NCBI RefSeq assembly: GCF_004346195.1
Contig: NZ_SMAK01000002.1
Coordinates: 1 to 64,000, forward strand
From: Tepidamorphus gemmatus
Lineage (GTDB): Bacteria > Pseudomonadota > Alphaproteobacteria > Rhizobiales > Tepidamorphaceae
DNA length: 64,000 nt
Direction of reading: 5' to 3'
The notes beneath the pieces are model-generated. The model did not search any database. It had not been told where the DNA came from and saw only the letters and a program-made list of their open reading frames with translations. The position numbers were made by a program, and so were the translations under genes. The first letter of the stretch is position 1. Each line of letters begins with the position of its first letter. This document shows positions 40,947 through 51,299 of the stretch, piece after piece.

Positions 40947-41200
40947 GCCGCCCGGCACCCCCGCCTCGAACGGCGCCCGCGCCGGCGCCTCTCCGATGGC
41001 GCCCTGCCGCAGTTAGGCCGCATTCTCGGCGGACCAAGGATCGGATCGAAGATCCGCGCGCGACGGCTCGTCGGGTTGGATCACGGATTTTGCAGTGCGG
41101 TTTACGGCGCTGTAAGCTGGTTGTGGCAGAGTCGTCGCAGACGATGCGGGGGAGGGTATCGGTCCCGTGGGCGGGGGCGGTGCCCGAGCGGACGGGGTAG

Positions 41201-42250
41201 ATGAAGACGGGACGGGGGACAATCGGCTCGCTGGCGATGGCCGCCCCGATTGGGCGACGAGAACGGCCGCGCGGCCCTTCCGGGGCGCTGCCGTCCGGGT
41301 CTCGTCTGGCCGGTTGCGCCGCGATGGCGATCATCGCTGCCGTGCTGGCAGGCTGCACTGCCACCACCGCGAGCAACAAGCTCGGCGTCACCGCCAGTCC
41401 GCGCGTCGTGCCGGTCGGAGCGCCGGTGCCCAGCGGCGGCGGCACCTACAAGCTCGGCCAGCCGTACAGGATCGCCGGCAAGACCTTCGTGCCGCGTGAG
41501 GATCCGGGTTACGACGAGATCGGTCTCGCATCCTGGTACGGTGGTGATTTCCATGGCCGCCGCACCGCCAATGGCGAAATCTTCGATTCCACAGCCCTGT
41601 CCGCGGCTCATCCGACACTGCCGCTGCCAACCTATGCCAGGGTCACCAATCTCGAAAACGGCAAGTCGGTGGTCGTGCGTATCAACGACCGCGGCCCGTT
41701 CGCGCACAATCGGCTGATCGACCTGTCGAAGCGTACGGCCGAAGTGCTGGAATTCAAGCACACCGGGACGGCCAAGGTGCGCGTCCAGTACGTGGGGGCG
41801 GCGCCGCTGGATGGCAACGATGGCCAATGGCTGACGACGACGGTCCGATATGACGGGCAGCCGGTCGCGCCGGTGATGCTGGCCACGGCCCCTCAGGTGC
41901 CCGCCCAGGTACCTGTGCAGCCATCCGTCCCGACACCTGCACAGGCACCGGCTCAGGTCGCCGCGCTCGACGGCGGCGCAGAGGCACCGCAAGGCTTGGC
42001 GCCTGTGCCGCAGATGGGCTTCACACAGCCGACGCCGGCCGCCTTTGGGACGGCTCCCGCGTCGCCAACGCCGACGCCGCAGGTCCCGGTCGGCGGCAAT
42101 GTCACCTACCGGTGGGTTTCGGGCTACACGTCGCCACCGGTCGCGTCCTCGGAGATCTTCGGCGCCTTCGCCGCCTTCGATGACGGCCGGGACATCGTCC
42201 TTGTGATCTCGTCGCTGCCGCTCGCGCCCGAGCCGCTGCCGCAGCGCTAG
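41201..42250 (+). CDS. rlpA: RlpA-like septal lytic transglycosylase lipoprotein
   Basis: A 349-residue protein. A lipobox VLAGC puts the lipidated cysteine at about residue 52 (hydrophobic AAMAIIAAVLAGC; a later Met42 is another start). The double-psi barrel follows: GLASWYGGDFHGRRTANGE, LSAAHPTLPLPTYARVTNLE and VRINDRGPFAHNRLIDLS. After it comes a Pro/Ala/Val-rich tail with repeated VPAQVP-like units; no SPOR domain was seen, although that domain directs many RlpA proteins to the septum. The enzyme cleaves peptidoglycan strands lacking stem peptides. It precedes a PBP gene, as often in this group. Confidence 0.85.
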   Translation: MKTGRGTIGSLAMAAPIGRRERPRGPSGALPSGSRLAGCAAMAIIAAVLAGCTATTASNKLGVTASPRVVPVGAPVPSGGGTYKLGQPYRIAGKTFVPREDPGYDEIGLASWYGGDFHGRRTANGEIFDSTALSAAHPTLPLPTYARVTNLENGKSVVVRINDRGPFAHNRLIDLSKRTAEVLEFKHTGTAKVRVQYVGAAPLDGNDGQWLTTTVRYDGQPVAPVMLATAPQVPAQVPVQPSVPTPAQAPAQVAALDGGAEAPQGLAPVPQMGFTQPTPAAFGTAPASPTPTPQVPVGGNVTYRWVSGYTSPPVASSEIFGAFAAFDDGRDIVLVISSLPLAPEPLPQR

Positions 42251-42344
42251 CTTCCCGCCGCACTCCGGACCGCCGGCGCGGCTTTACCGCAAGGGGGCAG
42301 ATTGGTATCACGGGCTTCGACGCCGAACGGACGCCAACCGCGAG

Positions 42345-43589
42345 ATGTCAGTGCACTGGACAGCCAGGACGCATCGCCCCGACCGTCGCCCCTGGAATGC
42401 CGTCTTCGCGCGTGCGGTGGTCGTCCTGCTTGGCCTGGTTGTCGCCGCAAGCCCGATAGCGCAGGCTCAGCCAATTGAGACGGCGGCGCCATCGGCCTAC
42501 ATGATCGATGATGCCACGGGCACCATCCTGATCAGCAAGAACCCCGACACGCCGCTGGCCCCCGCCAGCATGGCCAAGCTGATGACGCTGGAACTCGCCT
42601 TCCAGGCGATCAAGGAAGGGCGGCTGTCGCTCGACGACGAGTTCTTCATCTCGGAAAACGCCTGGCGACGTGGCGGCGCGCCATCGAGGACATCCACGAT
42701 GTTCGCCGCGGTCAAGTCAAACGTACGACTTGAGGATCTGCTGCGCGGCATCATGGTGCAGAACGCCAATGACGCCTGCATCGCCATCGCCGAGGGCATG
42801 GCCGGCAGCGAGGCTGCCTTCGCCGGGCTGATGAACCAGCGCGCACGCGAACTCGGCCTGACGCACAGCACGTTCGTCAACGCGACCGGGCTGCCGGAGC
42901 GCGACGGACCGCGCCAGACGATGTCGACACGCGACCTCGTGACCCTCGCCCGGCATGTCATCAACGAATATCCGGACCTCTACAGGCTGTTCTCGGAGCC
43001 TGAATTCACCTGGAACAAGATCCGGCAGACCAACAGGAATCCCTTGATCGGACAGACGATCGGGGTCGACGGGCTGCTGACCGGATACGACGAGACGGAC
43101 GGATTCGGGATGATCGCCTCGGCTGTTTTGGACGGTCAACGCATCATCGTCGCCGTCAACGGGCTCAAGACCAGTAACGAACGCTTCTCCGAGGTCCAGA
43201 AGCTGCTCGGCTGGGCGGCGCGCTCGTTCGAGAAGCTGTCGCTGTTCGCCGCCGGCGAACCGGTCGGCGCCATCGGCGTCTATGGCGGCGAAATCGGCAG
43301 CGTGCCGGTCGCCGCGCATCAGCCGATCGAGGTGCTGATACCGCGTGGAGTACGCTCGAAGCTGAGGGCGCGGATCGTCTACCTGGGGCCTTTGCGGGCC
43401 CCGGTGGCCGAGGGCCAGCGCGTCGGAGAGTTCCAGGTCTTCAATGATGACCAGCTTATCGGCACGGCGCCGGTCTTTGCCACCCGCGATGTCGATGTCG
43501 GTCCGCTGTACAGCCGCGCGCTCGATGCCGCCTATCAGATGGTGGTCGAGCTGATCCATTCCGGCGTCGACGCCGCAACCAACCGCTAG
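42345..43589 (+). CDS. D-alanyl-D-alanine carboxypeptidase family protein (PBP5/6-like), unusual motifs
   Basis: A 414-residue protein with a signal peptide (VVLLGLVVAASPIAQAQP). The SxxK motif PASMAKLMT is present (Ser75, Lys78). In place of SxN it has NAN (140-142, in MVQNANDACIAIAE), and in place of KTG it has LTG (245-247, in VDGLLTGYDE). The C-terminal part (RSKLRARIVYLGPL) matches the PBP5 C-terminal domain but ends without an obvious amphipathic anchor. Expected role: trimming pentapeptide stems. Loss of the KTG lysine and the SxN serine may alter or abolish this; relatives must be compared. Between rlpA and tmk. Confidence 0.82.
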   Translation: MSVHWTARTHRPDRRPWNAVFARAVVVLLGLVVAASPIAQAQPIETAAPSAYMIDDATGTILISKNPDTPLAPASMAKLMTLELAFQAIKEGRLSLDDEFFISENAWRRGGAPSRTSTMFAAVKSNVRLEDLLRGIMVQNANDACIAIAEGMAGSEAAFAGLMNQRARELGLTHSTFVNATGLPERDGPRQTMSTRDLVTLARHVINEYPDLYRLFSEPEFTWNKIRQTNRNPLIGQTIGVDGLLTGYDETDGFGMIASAVLDGQRIIVAVNGLKTSNERFSEVQKLLGWAARSFEKLSLFAAGEPVGAIGVYGGEIGSVPVAAHQPIEVLIPRGVRSKLRARIVYLGPLRAPVAEGQRVGEFQVFNDDQLIGTAPVFATRDVDVGPLYSRALDAAYQMVVELIHSGVDAATNR

Positions 43590-43600
43590 ACCATAGGCCG

Positions 43601-44272
43601 ATGCAACCCGGCCGCTTCATCACCTTCGAAGGAGGCGAGGGGACCGGCAAGAGCACGCAGATCGAACGGCTGGTCGAACGGCTTCGGGCGCGCGGGCTCG
43701 ACGTCGTTCAGACCCGTGAACCGGGCGGAACACCACGTGCCGAGACCATTCGCCGCGCGGTGCTTTCGGGAAGGGTTGCCGCGCTCGGCCCGTTCGCCGA
43801 GGCGCTGATGATGAATGCCGCGCGCGACGATCACCTGGCCGAGCTCATACGTCCTGCGCTGGCCAGAGACGCCTGGGTCGTCTGCGATCGCTTCGCGGAT
43901 TCGACACGCGCCTATCAGGGCGCCCTGGGTGGGGTGACGACGGAGGTTCTTGCGGCGCTTGAGGACCTGGTGGTCGGCGATACGAAACCCGACCTGACGA
44001 TCATCCTCGACCTCGATCCGGAAATCGCCCTTGCCCGTGCCCGCGCGAGAACCCGCGCCGAGGGAGGGGCGGGCGATCGCTTCGAGGACGAGGGGCTTCA
44101 TACCCATCGCAAGCTCCGTCAGGCCTTTCTCGACATCGCCGCGGCCGAACCGGACCGCTGCGTGGTGATCGACGCCTCGGGCAGCGCCGACGAGGTGGCC
44201 GAGCGGGTGTGGAGGGTGGTGAGCAACCGCCTCGGACTCGAGGATGCAAGGCAGGTGGAGCGAACGGCGTGA
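43601..44272 (+). CDS. tmk: Thymidylate kinase
   Basis: A 223-residue protein that phosphorylates dTMP to dTDP. It has P-loop FEGGEGTGKST, substrate motif REPGGTPRAE, the CDRFADSTRAYQG motif, and a LID with RARARTRAEGGAGDRFE. It starts 11 nt after the PBP gene and overlaps holB by 4 nt, a common alphaproteobacterial tmk-holB pairing. Confidence 0.93.
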   Translation: MQPGRFITFEGGEGTGKSTQIERLVERLRARGLDVVQTREPGGTPRAETIRRAVLSGRVAALGPFAEALMMNAARDDHLAELIRPALARDAWVVCDRFADSTRAYQGALGGVTTEVLAALEDLVVGDTKPDLTIILDLDPEIALARARARTRAEGGAGDRFEDEGLHTHRKLRQAFLDIAAAEPDRCVVIDASGSADEVAERVWRVVSNRLGLEDARQVERTA

Positions 44273-45324
44273 CCGGGGAAGTTCCGACCTCCTTCCGGCT
44301 CGCGCCCTCCGACAGGGCCGAAGGCCTGCTCGGCCATGCGGCCGCCGAGCAGGCGCTCCTCGAGGCCTACCGGTCGGGACGGATGCATCATGCCTGGCTG
44401 ATCGAGGGTCCGCAGGGCATTGGCAAGGCAACGCTCGCCTACCGGTTGGCGCGGTTCGTTCTGGCCCACCCGGATCCGGCGATGCCGGCCGTGGCCGGTG
44501 CCGCCGACCTGTCGCTCGAACGCGACCATCCGCTCATCCATCAGGTCGCCGCCCGGGCTCATCCGGATCTGCTGGTGCTGGAGCGGATCGCCGAGGAGGA
44601 AGGAAAGGCCCTGAAGACCGTCATCCAGGTCAAGCAGGTGCGCCGCCTCGTTCGCCTGCTCGGATCGACGCCCGCCGCAGGCGGATGGCGCATCGTGATC
44701 GTCGATCCTGCCGACGATCTCAACGTGGAGTCCGCCAATGCGCTGCTGAAGTCCCTCGAAGAACCACCATCGCGCACGCTCTTCCTGCTGGTCGCGCACC
44801 GGCCGGGCCGACTGCCGCCGACGATCCGTTCGCGTTGCCGGCGCATCGAGCTCAGACCGCTTCCGCAGGCGCTCGTCGCCGGAGCGCTCGCCGCGGCCGG
44901 ATTTGACGCCGCGACGGTGGATGTCGCGAGCCGCCTCGCCGATGGGAGCCTCGGGCTTGCGCTCGAAATGGCCTCCGCCGACATCGCCGAGCCCCTGCGC
45001 ACCCTCGAGACGATCCTCGCGTCGATGCCGCGGCACGATCCCATTGCCGCAATCTCGCTCGCTGAAGCGGCTGGACGGCGGGGACAGGAGCAGCTCTATG
45101 CGATCATGGTGACGCTCGTGCGCGACTGGATCTCCTCCCGCGTCAAGGCTGCCACCACGCGGGGCGAACCTGTGGCTCGCCTTGCACCCTGGGCGGAGGT
45201 ATGGGAAAAGGTCACCCGCGTGCTCGACGAGACCGAACGTCTCAAGCTCGACCGCACCAAAACCCTTCTGGCGGTGTTCAGGCTGGTTTCCGCCGCGACT
45301 GCCCGGGACGCGGCCCGCGTCTAG
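44269..45324 (+). CDS. holB: DNA polymerase III delta' subunit
   Basis: A 351-residue protein from GTG 44269 (overlap with tmk). The clamp-loader AAA region starts [20 protein letters not shown], with a non-canonical P-loop [31 protein letters not shown] and the SRC motif [11 protein letters not shown] are those of delta' (arginine-finger provider). It is the stator of the clamp loader and does not itself hydrolyse ATP. Located between tmk and metG as usual. Confidence 0.9.
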   Translation: MTGEVPTSFRLAPSDRAEGLLGHAAAEQALLEAYRSGRMHHAWLIEGPQGIGKATLAYRLARFVLAHPDPAMPAVAGAADLSLERDHPLIHQVAARAHPDLLVLERIAEEEGKALKTVIQVKQVRRLVRLLGSTPAAGGWRIVIVDPADDLNVESANALLKSLEEPPSRTLFLLVAHRPGRLPPTIRSRCRRIELRPLPQALVAGALAAAGFDAATVDVASRLADGSLGLALEMASADIAEPLRTLETILASMPRHDPIAAISLAEAAGRRGQEQLYAIMVTLVRDWISSRVKAATTRGEPVARLAPWAEVWEKVTRVLDETERLKLDRTKTLLAVFRLVSAATARDAARV

Positions 45325-45371
45325 GCGCCGCCGCGGGCGGACCGGCTACCCCTGCGAGGCCGATCGCTTCC

Positions 45372-46922
45372 ATGACCTCAAAGTTCTACATCACGACGCC
45401 GATCTTCTACCCGAACGGCGTTCCACATATCGGCCATGCCTACACAGCCCTGGCCTCCGACGTGCTGGCACGGTTCCACCGTCTCGATGGCGCCGACGTG
45501 TTTTTCCTGACCGGAACCGACGAGCACGGCCTGAAGATGCAGCAGACCGCGCAGAGGCAGGGCCTCACACCGCTCGAGCTCGCCACGCGCAATGCCGGCG
45601 TCTTCAAGGATCTGTGGGCCCGACTCGACATCACCTATGACGATTTCATCCGCACCACCGAGCGGCGACATCACCGGGCCTCCGAAGCGATCTGGCAGCG
45701 GATGGTGGACAATGGCGACATCTACCTCGACACCTATGCCGGCTGGTATTCGGTCCGGCAGGAGGCCTTCTTCGACGAGTCGGAGACGACGGTCGGCGAG
45801 GATGGCGTGCGCCGCGAACCGCTCGGCTCGCCCGTGGAATGGGTCGAGGAGGAGAGCTATTTCTTCCGTCTCAGTGCCTATGGCGACCGGCTGCTCGCTC
45901 ATTACGAGGCGAATCCGGACTTCATCGCCCCGCCGGAGCGGCGCAATGAGGTGGTGAGCTTCGTCAAGGGCGGCCTGCAGGATCTGTCGGTCTCCCGCAC
46001 GACCTTCGACTGGGGCGTCAGGGTTCCCGGCAACGATCGGCACGTGATGTATGTGTGGGTCGACGCGCTGACCAACTACATCACCGCGGTCGGATATCCC
46101 GAGACGGAAAGCGCACAGTTCCGCAAGTGGTGGCCGGCCGACATTCACGTGATCGGCAAGGACATCATCCGCTTCCACGCGGTCTACTGGCCGGCCTTCC
46201 TGATGTCGGCAGGGGTCGAGCTTCCCAGGCGCGTCTTCGCGCATGGCTTCCTGTTCAACCGCGGCGAGAAGATGTCGAAGTCGGTCGGCAACGTGGTCGA
46301 TCCGTTCGCGCTCATCGATCACTACGGCGTCGACCAGGTCCGCTACTTCTTCCTGCGCGAGGTGCCGTTCGGTCAGGACGGCAATTACAGCCACGACGCC
46401 ATCGTCCAGCGCATCAATGCCGACCTGGCCAACGATCTCGGCAATCTCGCCCAGAGGTCGCTGTCGATGATCGCCAAGCATTGCGAGGGACGGCTCCCCG
46501 CGCCCGGCGTGCTGTCGGCTGACGACGAGGCGATGCTTGCCACTGCTGACGGATTGCTGGCCAAGGCACGTGCCGCGATGGCGCAGCAGCAGCTTCACAT
46601 CGTCCTCTCGGACATCTGGGCTGCCGTTGGCGACGCCAACCGGTATTTCGCCGCCCAGGAGCCCTGGGCACTGCGCAAGACCGACCCCGGGCGGTTCGCG
46701 ACCGTGCTGTACGTGACCGCCGAGGTCCTGCGCCAGATCGGTATTCTGATCCAGCCGGTGACGCCGACGGCGGCGGCGCGGCTGCTCGACAGCGTCGGCG
46801 CGCCCCCTGGCGCCCGGCGCTTCGCAGATCTCGGCGCGGCCGGGCGTCTCGTACCGGGCGCGGTGCTGCCGGCGCCGACGCCGGTGTTCCCGCGCTACGT
46901 CGAGACGGGCGAGGGTGCCTGA
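45372..46922 (+). CDS. metG: Methionyl-tRNA synthetase
   Basis: A 516-residue protein. HIGH motif in [18 protein letters not shown] in [13 protein letters not shown]. It attaches methionine to tRNA-Met and initiator tRNA. The insert between the two halves ([16 protein letters not shown]) lacks Cys knuckles, so it is the zinc-less short type, and there is no C-terminal EMAP-like dimer domain. The start follows 47 nt after holB. The first residues [20 protein letters not shown] are well conserved. Confidence 0.95.
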   Translation: MTSKFYITTPIFYPNGVPHIGHAYTALASDVLARFHRLDGADVFFLTGTDEHGLKMQQTAQRQGLTPLELATRNAGVFKDLWARLDITYDDFIRTTERRHHRASEAIWQRMVDNGDIYLDTYAGWYSVRQEAFFDESETTVGEDGVRREPLGSPVEWVEEESYFFRLSAYGDRLLAHYEANPDFIAPPERRNEVVSFVKGGLQDLSVSRTTFDWGVRVPGNDRHVMYVWVDALTNYITAVGYPETESAQFRKWWPADIHVIGKDIIRFHAVYWPAFLMSAGVELPRRVFAHGFLFNRGEKMSKSVGNVVDPFALIDHYGVDQVRYFFLREVPFGQDGNYSHDAIVQRINADLANDLGNLAQRSLSMIAKHCEGRLPAPGVLSADDEAMLATADGLLAKARAAMAQQQLHIVLSDIWAAVGDANRYFAAQEPWALRKTDPGRFATVLYVTAEVLRQIGILIQPVTPTAAARLLDSVGAPPGARRFADLGAAGRLVPGAVLPAPTPVFPRYVETGEGA

Positions 46923-46926
46923 CGGC

Positions 46927-47724
46927 ATGATCGTCGACAGTCACTGCCACCTCGATTTTCCCGATTTCGCGGACGATCGCGACGATGTCGTTGCCCGGGC
47001 TCGCGCGGCAGGCGTCGGCCGGATGATCACCATCTGTACCCGTATCCGCCGCTTTGCCCAGGTGAGGGTGGTCGCCGAGACCTATCCCGACGTCTTCTGC
47101 TCGGCCGGCACGCATCCGCATAATGCCGGCGAGGAGACCGACGCCACGCTCGCGGACTATCTGGAGGCGGCGCGCCATCCGAAGGTAGTCGCCATCGGTG
47201 AGGCCGGGCTCGACTACCACTACGACTTTGCGCCGCGCGACGCGCAACTCGCGGGGTTCCGGCTGCAGATCGAGGCGGCCCGCCGAACGGGACTGCCGCT
47301 CGTCATCCATTCGCGCGAGGCCGAAGCCGACACCGAGGCGATCCTGCGCCAGGAAATGGCCAGGGGACGGTTCGAGGCGATCCTGCACTGCTTCAGTTCC
47401 AGTGCCGAACTCGCCCGGGCCGGTCTCGAACTTGGCCTGTATGTCTCGTTCTCCGGGATTGTCACGTTCCGGCGGTCGGACGAGCTGCGCGCGATCGCGG
47501 CGTCGATTCCGGTCGACCGGCTGCTCGTCGAGACCGACGCACCGTATCTCGCCCCGATGCCGCACCGCGGCCACCGTAACGAACCGGCTTATGTCGTCGA
47601 CACGGCCAGGATCCTCGCAGAAGTCCGCGGCGTCGACTACGACACGCTGGCGCGGCAGACGACCGCCAACGCGTTCCGTCTGTTCCGCCGGATGCCGCCA
47701 TTCGAGTCCGTCTCAGCCTCATGA
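46927..47724 (+). CDS. tatD: TatD-family metal-dependent DNase
   Basis: A 265-residue TIM-barrel from ATG 46927. Metal ligands: DSHCHLDF (start), Glu in GEAGLDYHYDF, HSREAE, HCFSSS, and Asp in ETDAPYLAP. Acts as a 3'-5' exonuclease or DNA-fragment phosphodiesterase. The ATG lies 4 nt after the metG stop; an upstream GTG (46915) is a weaker start. The stop overlaps the MBL gene. Confidence 0.92.
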   Translation: MIVDSHCHLDFPDFADDRDDVVARARAAGVGRMITICTRIRRFAQVRVVAETYPDVFCSAGTHPHNAGEETDATLADYLEAARHPKVVAIGEAGLDYHYDFAPRDAQLAGFRLQIEAARRTGLPLVIHSREAEADTEAILRQEMARGRFEAILHCFSSSAELARAGLELGLYVSFSGIVTFRRSDELRAIAASIPVDRLLVETDAPYLAPMPHRGHRNEPAYVVDTARILAEVRGVDYDTLARQTTANAFRLFRRMPPFESVSAS

Positions 47725-48521
47725 CCTGGCGCGCCACGATTCTGGGCTGCGGATCGTCCGCCGGGGTTCCGCGCGTGGCCGGCGGCTGGGGCGCGTGCGA
47801 TCCGGCCGAACCTCGCAACCGTCGTCGCCGCTGCTCGATCCTCGTCGAGCGCACCGGGCGGGCAGGGCGCACCACGGTCCTTGTCGACACCTCGCCGGAC
47901 CTGCGCGAACAGTTGCTTGACGCGCAGGTGAGCTGGCTCGATGGCGTGCTGATGACCCACGACCATGCCGACCACACCCACGGCATAGACGACCTGCGCC
48001 CGATCGTCATTCACAACCGCAAGCGCATCGACGTCTACATGGAGGCGGAGGCGGCGGAACGCATCACCAGGCGGTTCTCTTACTGCTTCACTGCCCCCGA
48101 CGACAGCCCCTATCCACCGATCCTGACGGCTCGCGAGATCGTCCCGGGAACGCCGGTCGTGATCGGCGGGGAGGGGGGCGACATCGTTGCCGACCCCTTC
48201 CCGGTCCTGCACGGACCGACCGTCGCACTCGGATTCCGCTTCGGCGGTCTCGCCTATACGCCGGACATCAGCGATATTCCCGACGAGAGCCTCGACAGGC
48301 TCACCGGGCTCGACGTCTGGATCGTCGATGCGCTGCGATTTGCGCCGCATATCAGCCATTTCAGCCTGAACGACGCGCTCGGCTGGATCGACAGGCTGAA
48401 GCCGAAGCGCGCGATCCTGACCAACATGCATGTCGACCTCGACTATGCCACGCTGAAGGCGCAGCTTCCTCCCGGCGTCGAACCCGCCTATGACGGACTC
48501 GCGATCGCGTTCCGGGGTTGA
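47721..48521 (+). CDS. Metallo-beta-lactamase-fold hydrolase (PhnP-like)
   Basis: A 266-residue protein: ILGCGSSAGVPRVAGGWGAC, then the metal motif THDHADHTHG and a second His set (LHGPTVALGF; TNMHVDLDY). PhnP-like phosphodiesterases cleave cyclic phosphates. The MBL gene directly after tatD, with a 4-nt overlap, is a conserved alphaproteobacterial pair. Substrate not shown. Its stop is adjacent to the convergent diguanylate cyclase stop, with no intergenic base. Confidence 0.88.
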   Translation: MTWRATILGCGSSAGVPRVAGGWGACDPAEPRNRRRRCSILVERTGRAGRTTVLVDTSPDLREQLLDAQVSWLDGVLMTHDHADHTHGIDDLRPIVIHNRKRIDVYMEAEAAERITRRFSYCFTAPDDSPYPPILTAREIVPGTPVVIGGEGGDIVADPFPVLHGPTVALGFRFGGLAYTPDISDIPDESLDRLTGLDVWIVDALRFAPHISHFSLNDALGWIDRLKPKRAILTNMHVDLDYATLKAQLPPGVEPAYDGLAIAFRG

Positions 48522-50120
48522 TCAGGCGGCAGCCTCGCCGTCGTCGGCAGCGGCAACCGGGCTGACCGGCGAGACGACATAGACGCCGCGGTTACGTCCG
48601 CTCCGCTTCGCCTGGTAGAGCGCCTCATCGACATTGCGAAACAAGGTCTCGGCGGATCGTCCGTTCTGCGGCCAGAAACCGATGCCGATACTGGCTCCGA
48701 CACTGACCGAGCCGCCATTGCGCAGCGGGTAGGGCGCGGCGATTCGATCGAGCAGTGCCTCGGTGAAGGCAATGGTCTTTTCGCGCAGGCTCTCCGTGCC
48801 GTCCACCGGCAGAAGAACCAGGAACTCGTCACCGCCAATCCGCGCGGCGATCGCGCCGGTCGGCAGTCCTTCCTGGATCCGGCGGGCCACGTCGGCCAGA
48901 ATCCGGTCGCCGACGGCATGGCCGTGGGTATCGTTGACAGGCTTGAACCCGTCGAGATCGACCTCGAGCGCCGCGAACGGTCGCCCGTCGGCGATCAGCT
49001 CCTCGAACCGCGCCGCCAGCAGTCGCCGGTTCGCGAGCCCGGTCAGGGCATCATGCATTGCCAGGCGTTCCAGCCGCTCAGTCATCTCGTTGAAGGCCGC
49101 GCCGAGCTCGCGCAGCTCGGCCGGCCCATGCGCAATGGTGATCCGCTTGCCGAGCTCGCCATTCGCGGTGGCCACCGCGGCGTCCCGCATCTGCCTGATC
49201 GACCGGAGGATTCCCCGCTCCAGCAGAAACCACACGACGAGTGCGAACAGGGCCAGCCCAGCGCCGAGCATCGCCAGGTCGGCGACCAGCTCGCGCTGCG
49301 CGGCCGACAGGACCTCCTCGCGCGACACACCGACAAGGAACACGATGCCCGTCTCCGGCACGTTCGCTCGGCCGAAGATGCGCTCGACGCCGTCAACGTC
49401 GGTCACCACCGGCGCCGCAGTCACGTCCGTCGCCATGACGGCCCACAACGCCTTCAGGCGATCCGCTGGCAGACCCGCAAGTCCTGCCCCGCCGTCACGG
49501 TGATGGCGCGCAACAAGCGAACCGTTCGGTCCATGCAGGGCCGAGATGACCGTATCGTGGGCGACATCTGTCTGCGCGACGATTTCGGACGCCCAATCGA
49601 AGGACAGCGCCGCATGGACGACGTGCACCCGTCGATCCGCGCCGATGACGTGCGCCACAGCCCGCAGACCGCGCACCTGTCCGACATCGACGGCGTGGTA
49701 GCCGATGGCAATCTTGTCCGATGGGCCCGGTTGCAGGTGAGTCGGCGCCGGCAGCCAGGCCGCGTCGAGCGGCATGCAGCTCAGGCGCCCGTCGTGACCG
49801 AGCTGTACCGCAGTGCTGAAGGCACCGCCACCAGCCGGACAGTCATTCCGGAAATCGTCGTCAGCGACCACCAGCGCCGCCGTCCGCAGCATGCCGCCGA
49901 GCGCCTCGATCTGCTGCCGATGCCGGGCTGCCGCGGCCTGCGCCATGGCAGTGACCTTGGATTCGGCTTCCGCAATGGCGTTGCGGCGCTTCGCATCAAT
50001 GAACTCGACGACAAGGATGGAGGTCGGGATGATCGCCATGACGATGATCGCCGCGAGGTGCGCGCCCAGCCCGGCGCGTCTGATCAATCCGTAGGGAAGC
50101 GGCATGGGTCTCGACTTCAT
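48522..50120 (-). CDS. Membrane sensor diguanylate cyclase (HAMP-GGDEF)
   Basis: A 532-residue protein. One TM near 20-40 (LAAIIVMAIIPTSILVVEFI) and a second near 285-305 (AMLGAGLALFALVVWFLLER) enclose a periplasmic sensor of about 240 residues with a Cys pair (CPAGGGAF; LSCMPLDAAW). A HAMP linker (RMRDAAVATANGELGKRI-like) and GGDEF domain (RIGGDEFLVLLPVDG) follow. GGDEF is intact, so it can make c-di-GMP. There is no EAL. Convergent with the MBL gene. Confidence 0.9.
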   Translation of the reverse strand: MKSRPMPLPYGLIRRAGLGAHLAAIIVMAIIPTSILVVEFIDAKRRNAIAEAESKVTAMAQAAAARHRQQIEALGGMLRTAALVVADDDFRNDCPAGGGAFSTAVQLGHDGRLSCMPLDAAWLPAPTHLQPGPSDKIAIGYHAVDVGQVRGLRAVAHVIGADRRVHVVHAALSFDWASEIVAQTDVAHDTVISALHGPNGSLVARHHRDGGAGLAGLPADRLKALWAVMATDVTAAPVVTDVDGVERIFGRANVPETGIVFLVGVSREEVLSAAQRELVADLAMLGAGLALFALVVWFLLERGILRSIRQMRDAAVATANGELGKRITIAHGPAELRELGAAFNEMTERLERLAMHDALTGLANRRLLAARFEELIADGRPFAALEVDLDGFKPVNDTHGHAVGDRILADVARRIQEGLPTGAIAARIGGDEFLVLLPVDGTESLREKTIAFTEALLDRIAAPYPLRNGGSVSVGASIGIGFWPQNGRSAETLFRNVDEALYQAKRSGRNRGVYVVSPVSPVAAADDGEAAA

Positions 50121-50463
50121 CCGGCCGGCTGCGATTGCCCCTCGGGATGTATCGTGGCAGGCAGCCCTTAAGATCGTGCGCAGGCCTTGACTAAAATTCT
50201 ATCGACAGCGGCAATCGGGGCGTCGCGTGAGAAGATCGTGGCAATCCCATGGGCAAACGACATTCCGGAGCATGGAAACGCCGCCACGCCGGGATCAGCG
50301 ATCGCCCTCCCGGACAGGGATTTTGGTTCCATAATATATCTTATGCGCCTTATATGCATGGAGCGGGGCGCGGCTTCCCCCGCGAGCCGACCCTCGCGGC
50401 GGTCGCGCCAATGACCACGCTCTGCTATAGCGGCGCCAACGCCACGCCGCACGGATCGACCGC
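50121..50463. other. Divergent promoter gap between diguanylate cyclase and mazG
   Basis: 343 bp. No convincing gene is seen. It holds a markedly AT-rich stretch at about 50329-50357 (CCATAATATATCTTATGC), the most promoter-like sequence here, probably for mazG. Both flanking genes start away from this gap. Confidence 0.5.
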
Positions 50464-51288
50464 ATGACGCCATCACGAGACATCCGCACCCTGATCGATC
50501 TCATGGCGGCGCTGCGCACACCCGGTTCGGGATGCCCGTGGGATCTTGAGCAAAGCTTCGCGACGATCGCGCCCTACACGATCGAGGAAGCCTATGAGGT
50601 TGCCGATGCCATCGAACGCGGCGATGTCGAGGATCTGCGGGATGAACTCGGCGACCTGCTGCTGCAGGTCGTGTTTCATGCGCGAATGGCCCAGGAGGCC
50701 GGACTTTTCGATTTCGGCTGCGTCGTCGAGGCCATCACCGCCAAGCTGATCCGCCGGCATCCGCATGTGTTCGGTCCCGACACCGCAGTCCGCACGGATG
50801 CCGCGGGCGTGAAGCGGCTGTGGGATGGCATCAAGGCTGCGGAGAAGGCCGAACGGGCGGAGCGATCCGCAACGGCGCCGGAGCCGGCCTCTCTGCTTGA
50901 CGACGTGCCCGTCGCCCTTCCCGCCCTCACCCGGGCGGTGAAACTTCAGAAGCGGGCCGCCACTGTCGGGTTCGACTGGCCGACCGCCGGTGAGGTCATC
51001 GCCAAGATCCGCGAGGAAATCCGTGAGCTCGAAGATGCCGCAAAGGCCGGGGATCGCCAGATGGTGGAGGAAGAGGTCGGCGACTTGCTGTTTGCGGTCG
51101 CCAATCTGGCGCGCCACCTGTCGGTTGATCCGGAGACCGCCCTGCGCGAGGCCAACGCCAAGTTCACGCGCCGCTTCCGCCATATCGAGGCGCGTGCCGC
51201 GGCCGCCGAGACACCCCTGGCCCGCCTTGGCCTCGAGGAGATGGACAGGTTGTGGCAGGATGCCAAGCGATCGGAGAATCGGCGCTGA
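50464..51288 (+). CDS. mazG: Nucleoside triphosphate pyrophosphohydrolase
   Basis: A 274-residue protein with two MazG halves. The first has PGSGCPWDLEQSFATIAPYT and EELGDLL-like RDELGDLLLQVVFHARMAQE. The second has EEVGDLLFAVANLARHLSVD. The acidic metal-binding ExxE/D pairs are present in both. It removes pyrophosphate from aberrant or stress NTPs. Convergent with hflX, 11 nt apart. Confidence 0.92.
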   Translation: MTPSRDIRTLIDLMAALRTPGSGCPWDLEQSFATIAPYTIEEAYEVADAIERGDVEDLRDELGDLLLQVVFHARMAQEAGLFDFGCVVEAITAKLIRRHPHVFGPDTAVRTDAAGVKRLWDGIKAAEKAERAERSATAPEPASLLDDVPVALPALTRAVKLQKRAATVGFDWPTAGEVIAKIREEIRELEDAAKAGDRQMVEEEVGDLLFAVANLARHLSVDPETALREANAKFTRRFRHIEARAAAAETPLARLGLEEMDRLWQDAKRSENRR

Positions 51289-51299
51289 TCCCAGCCCGT

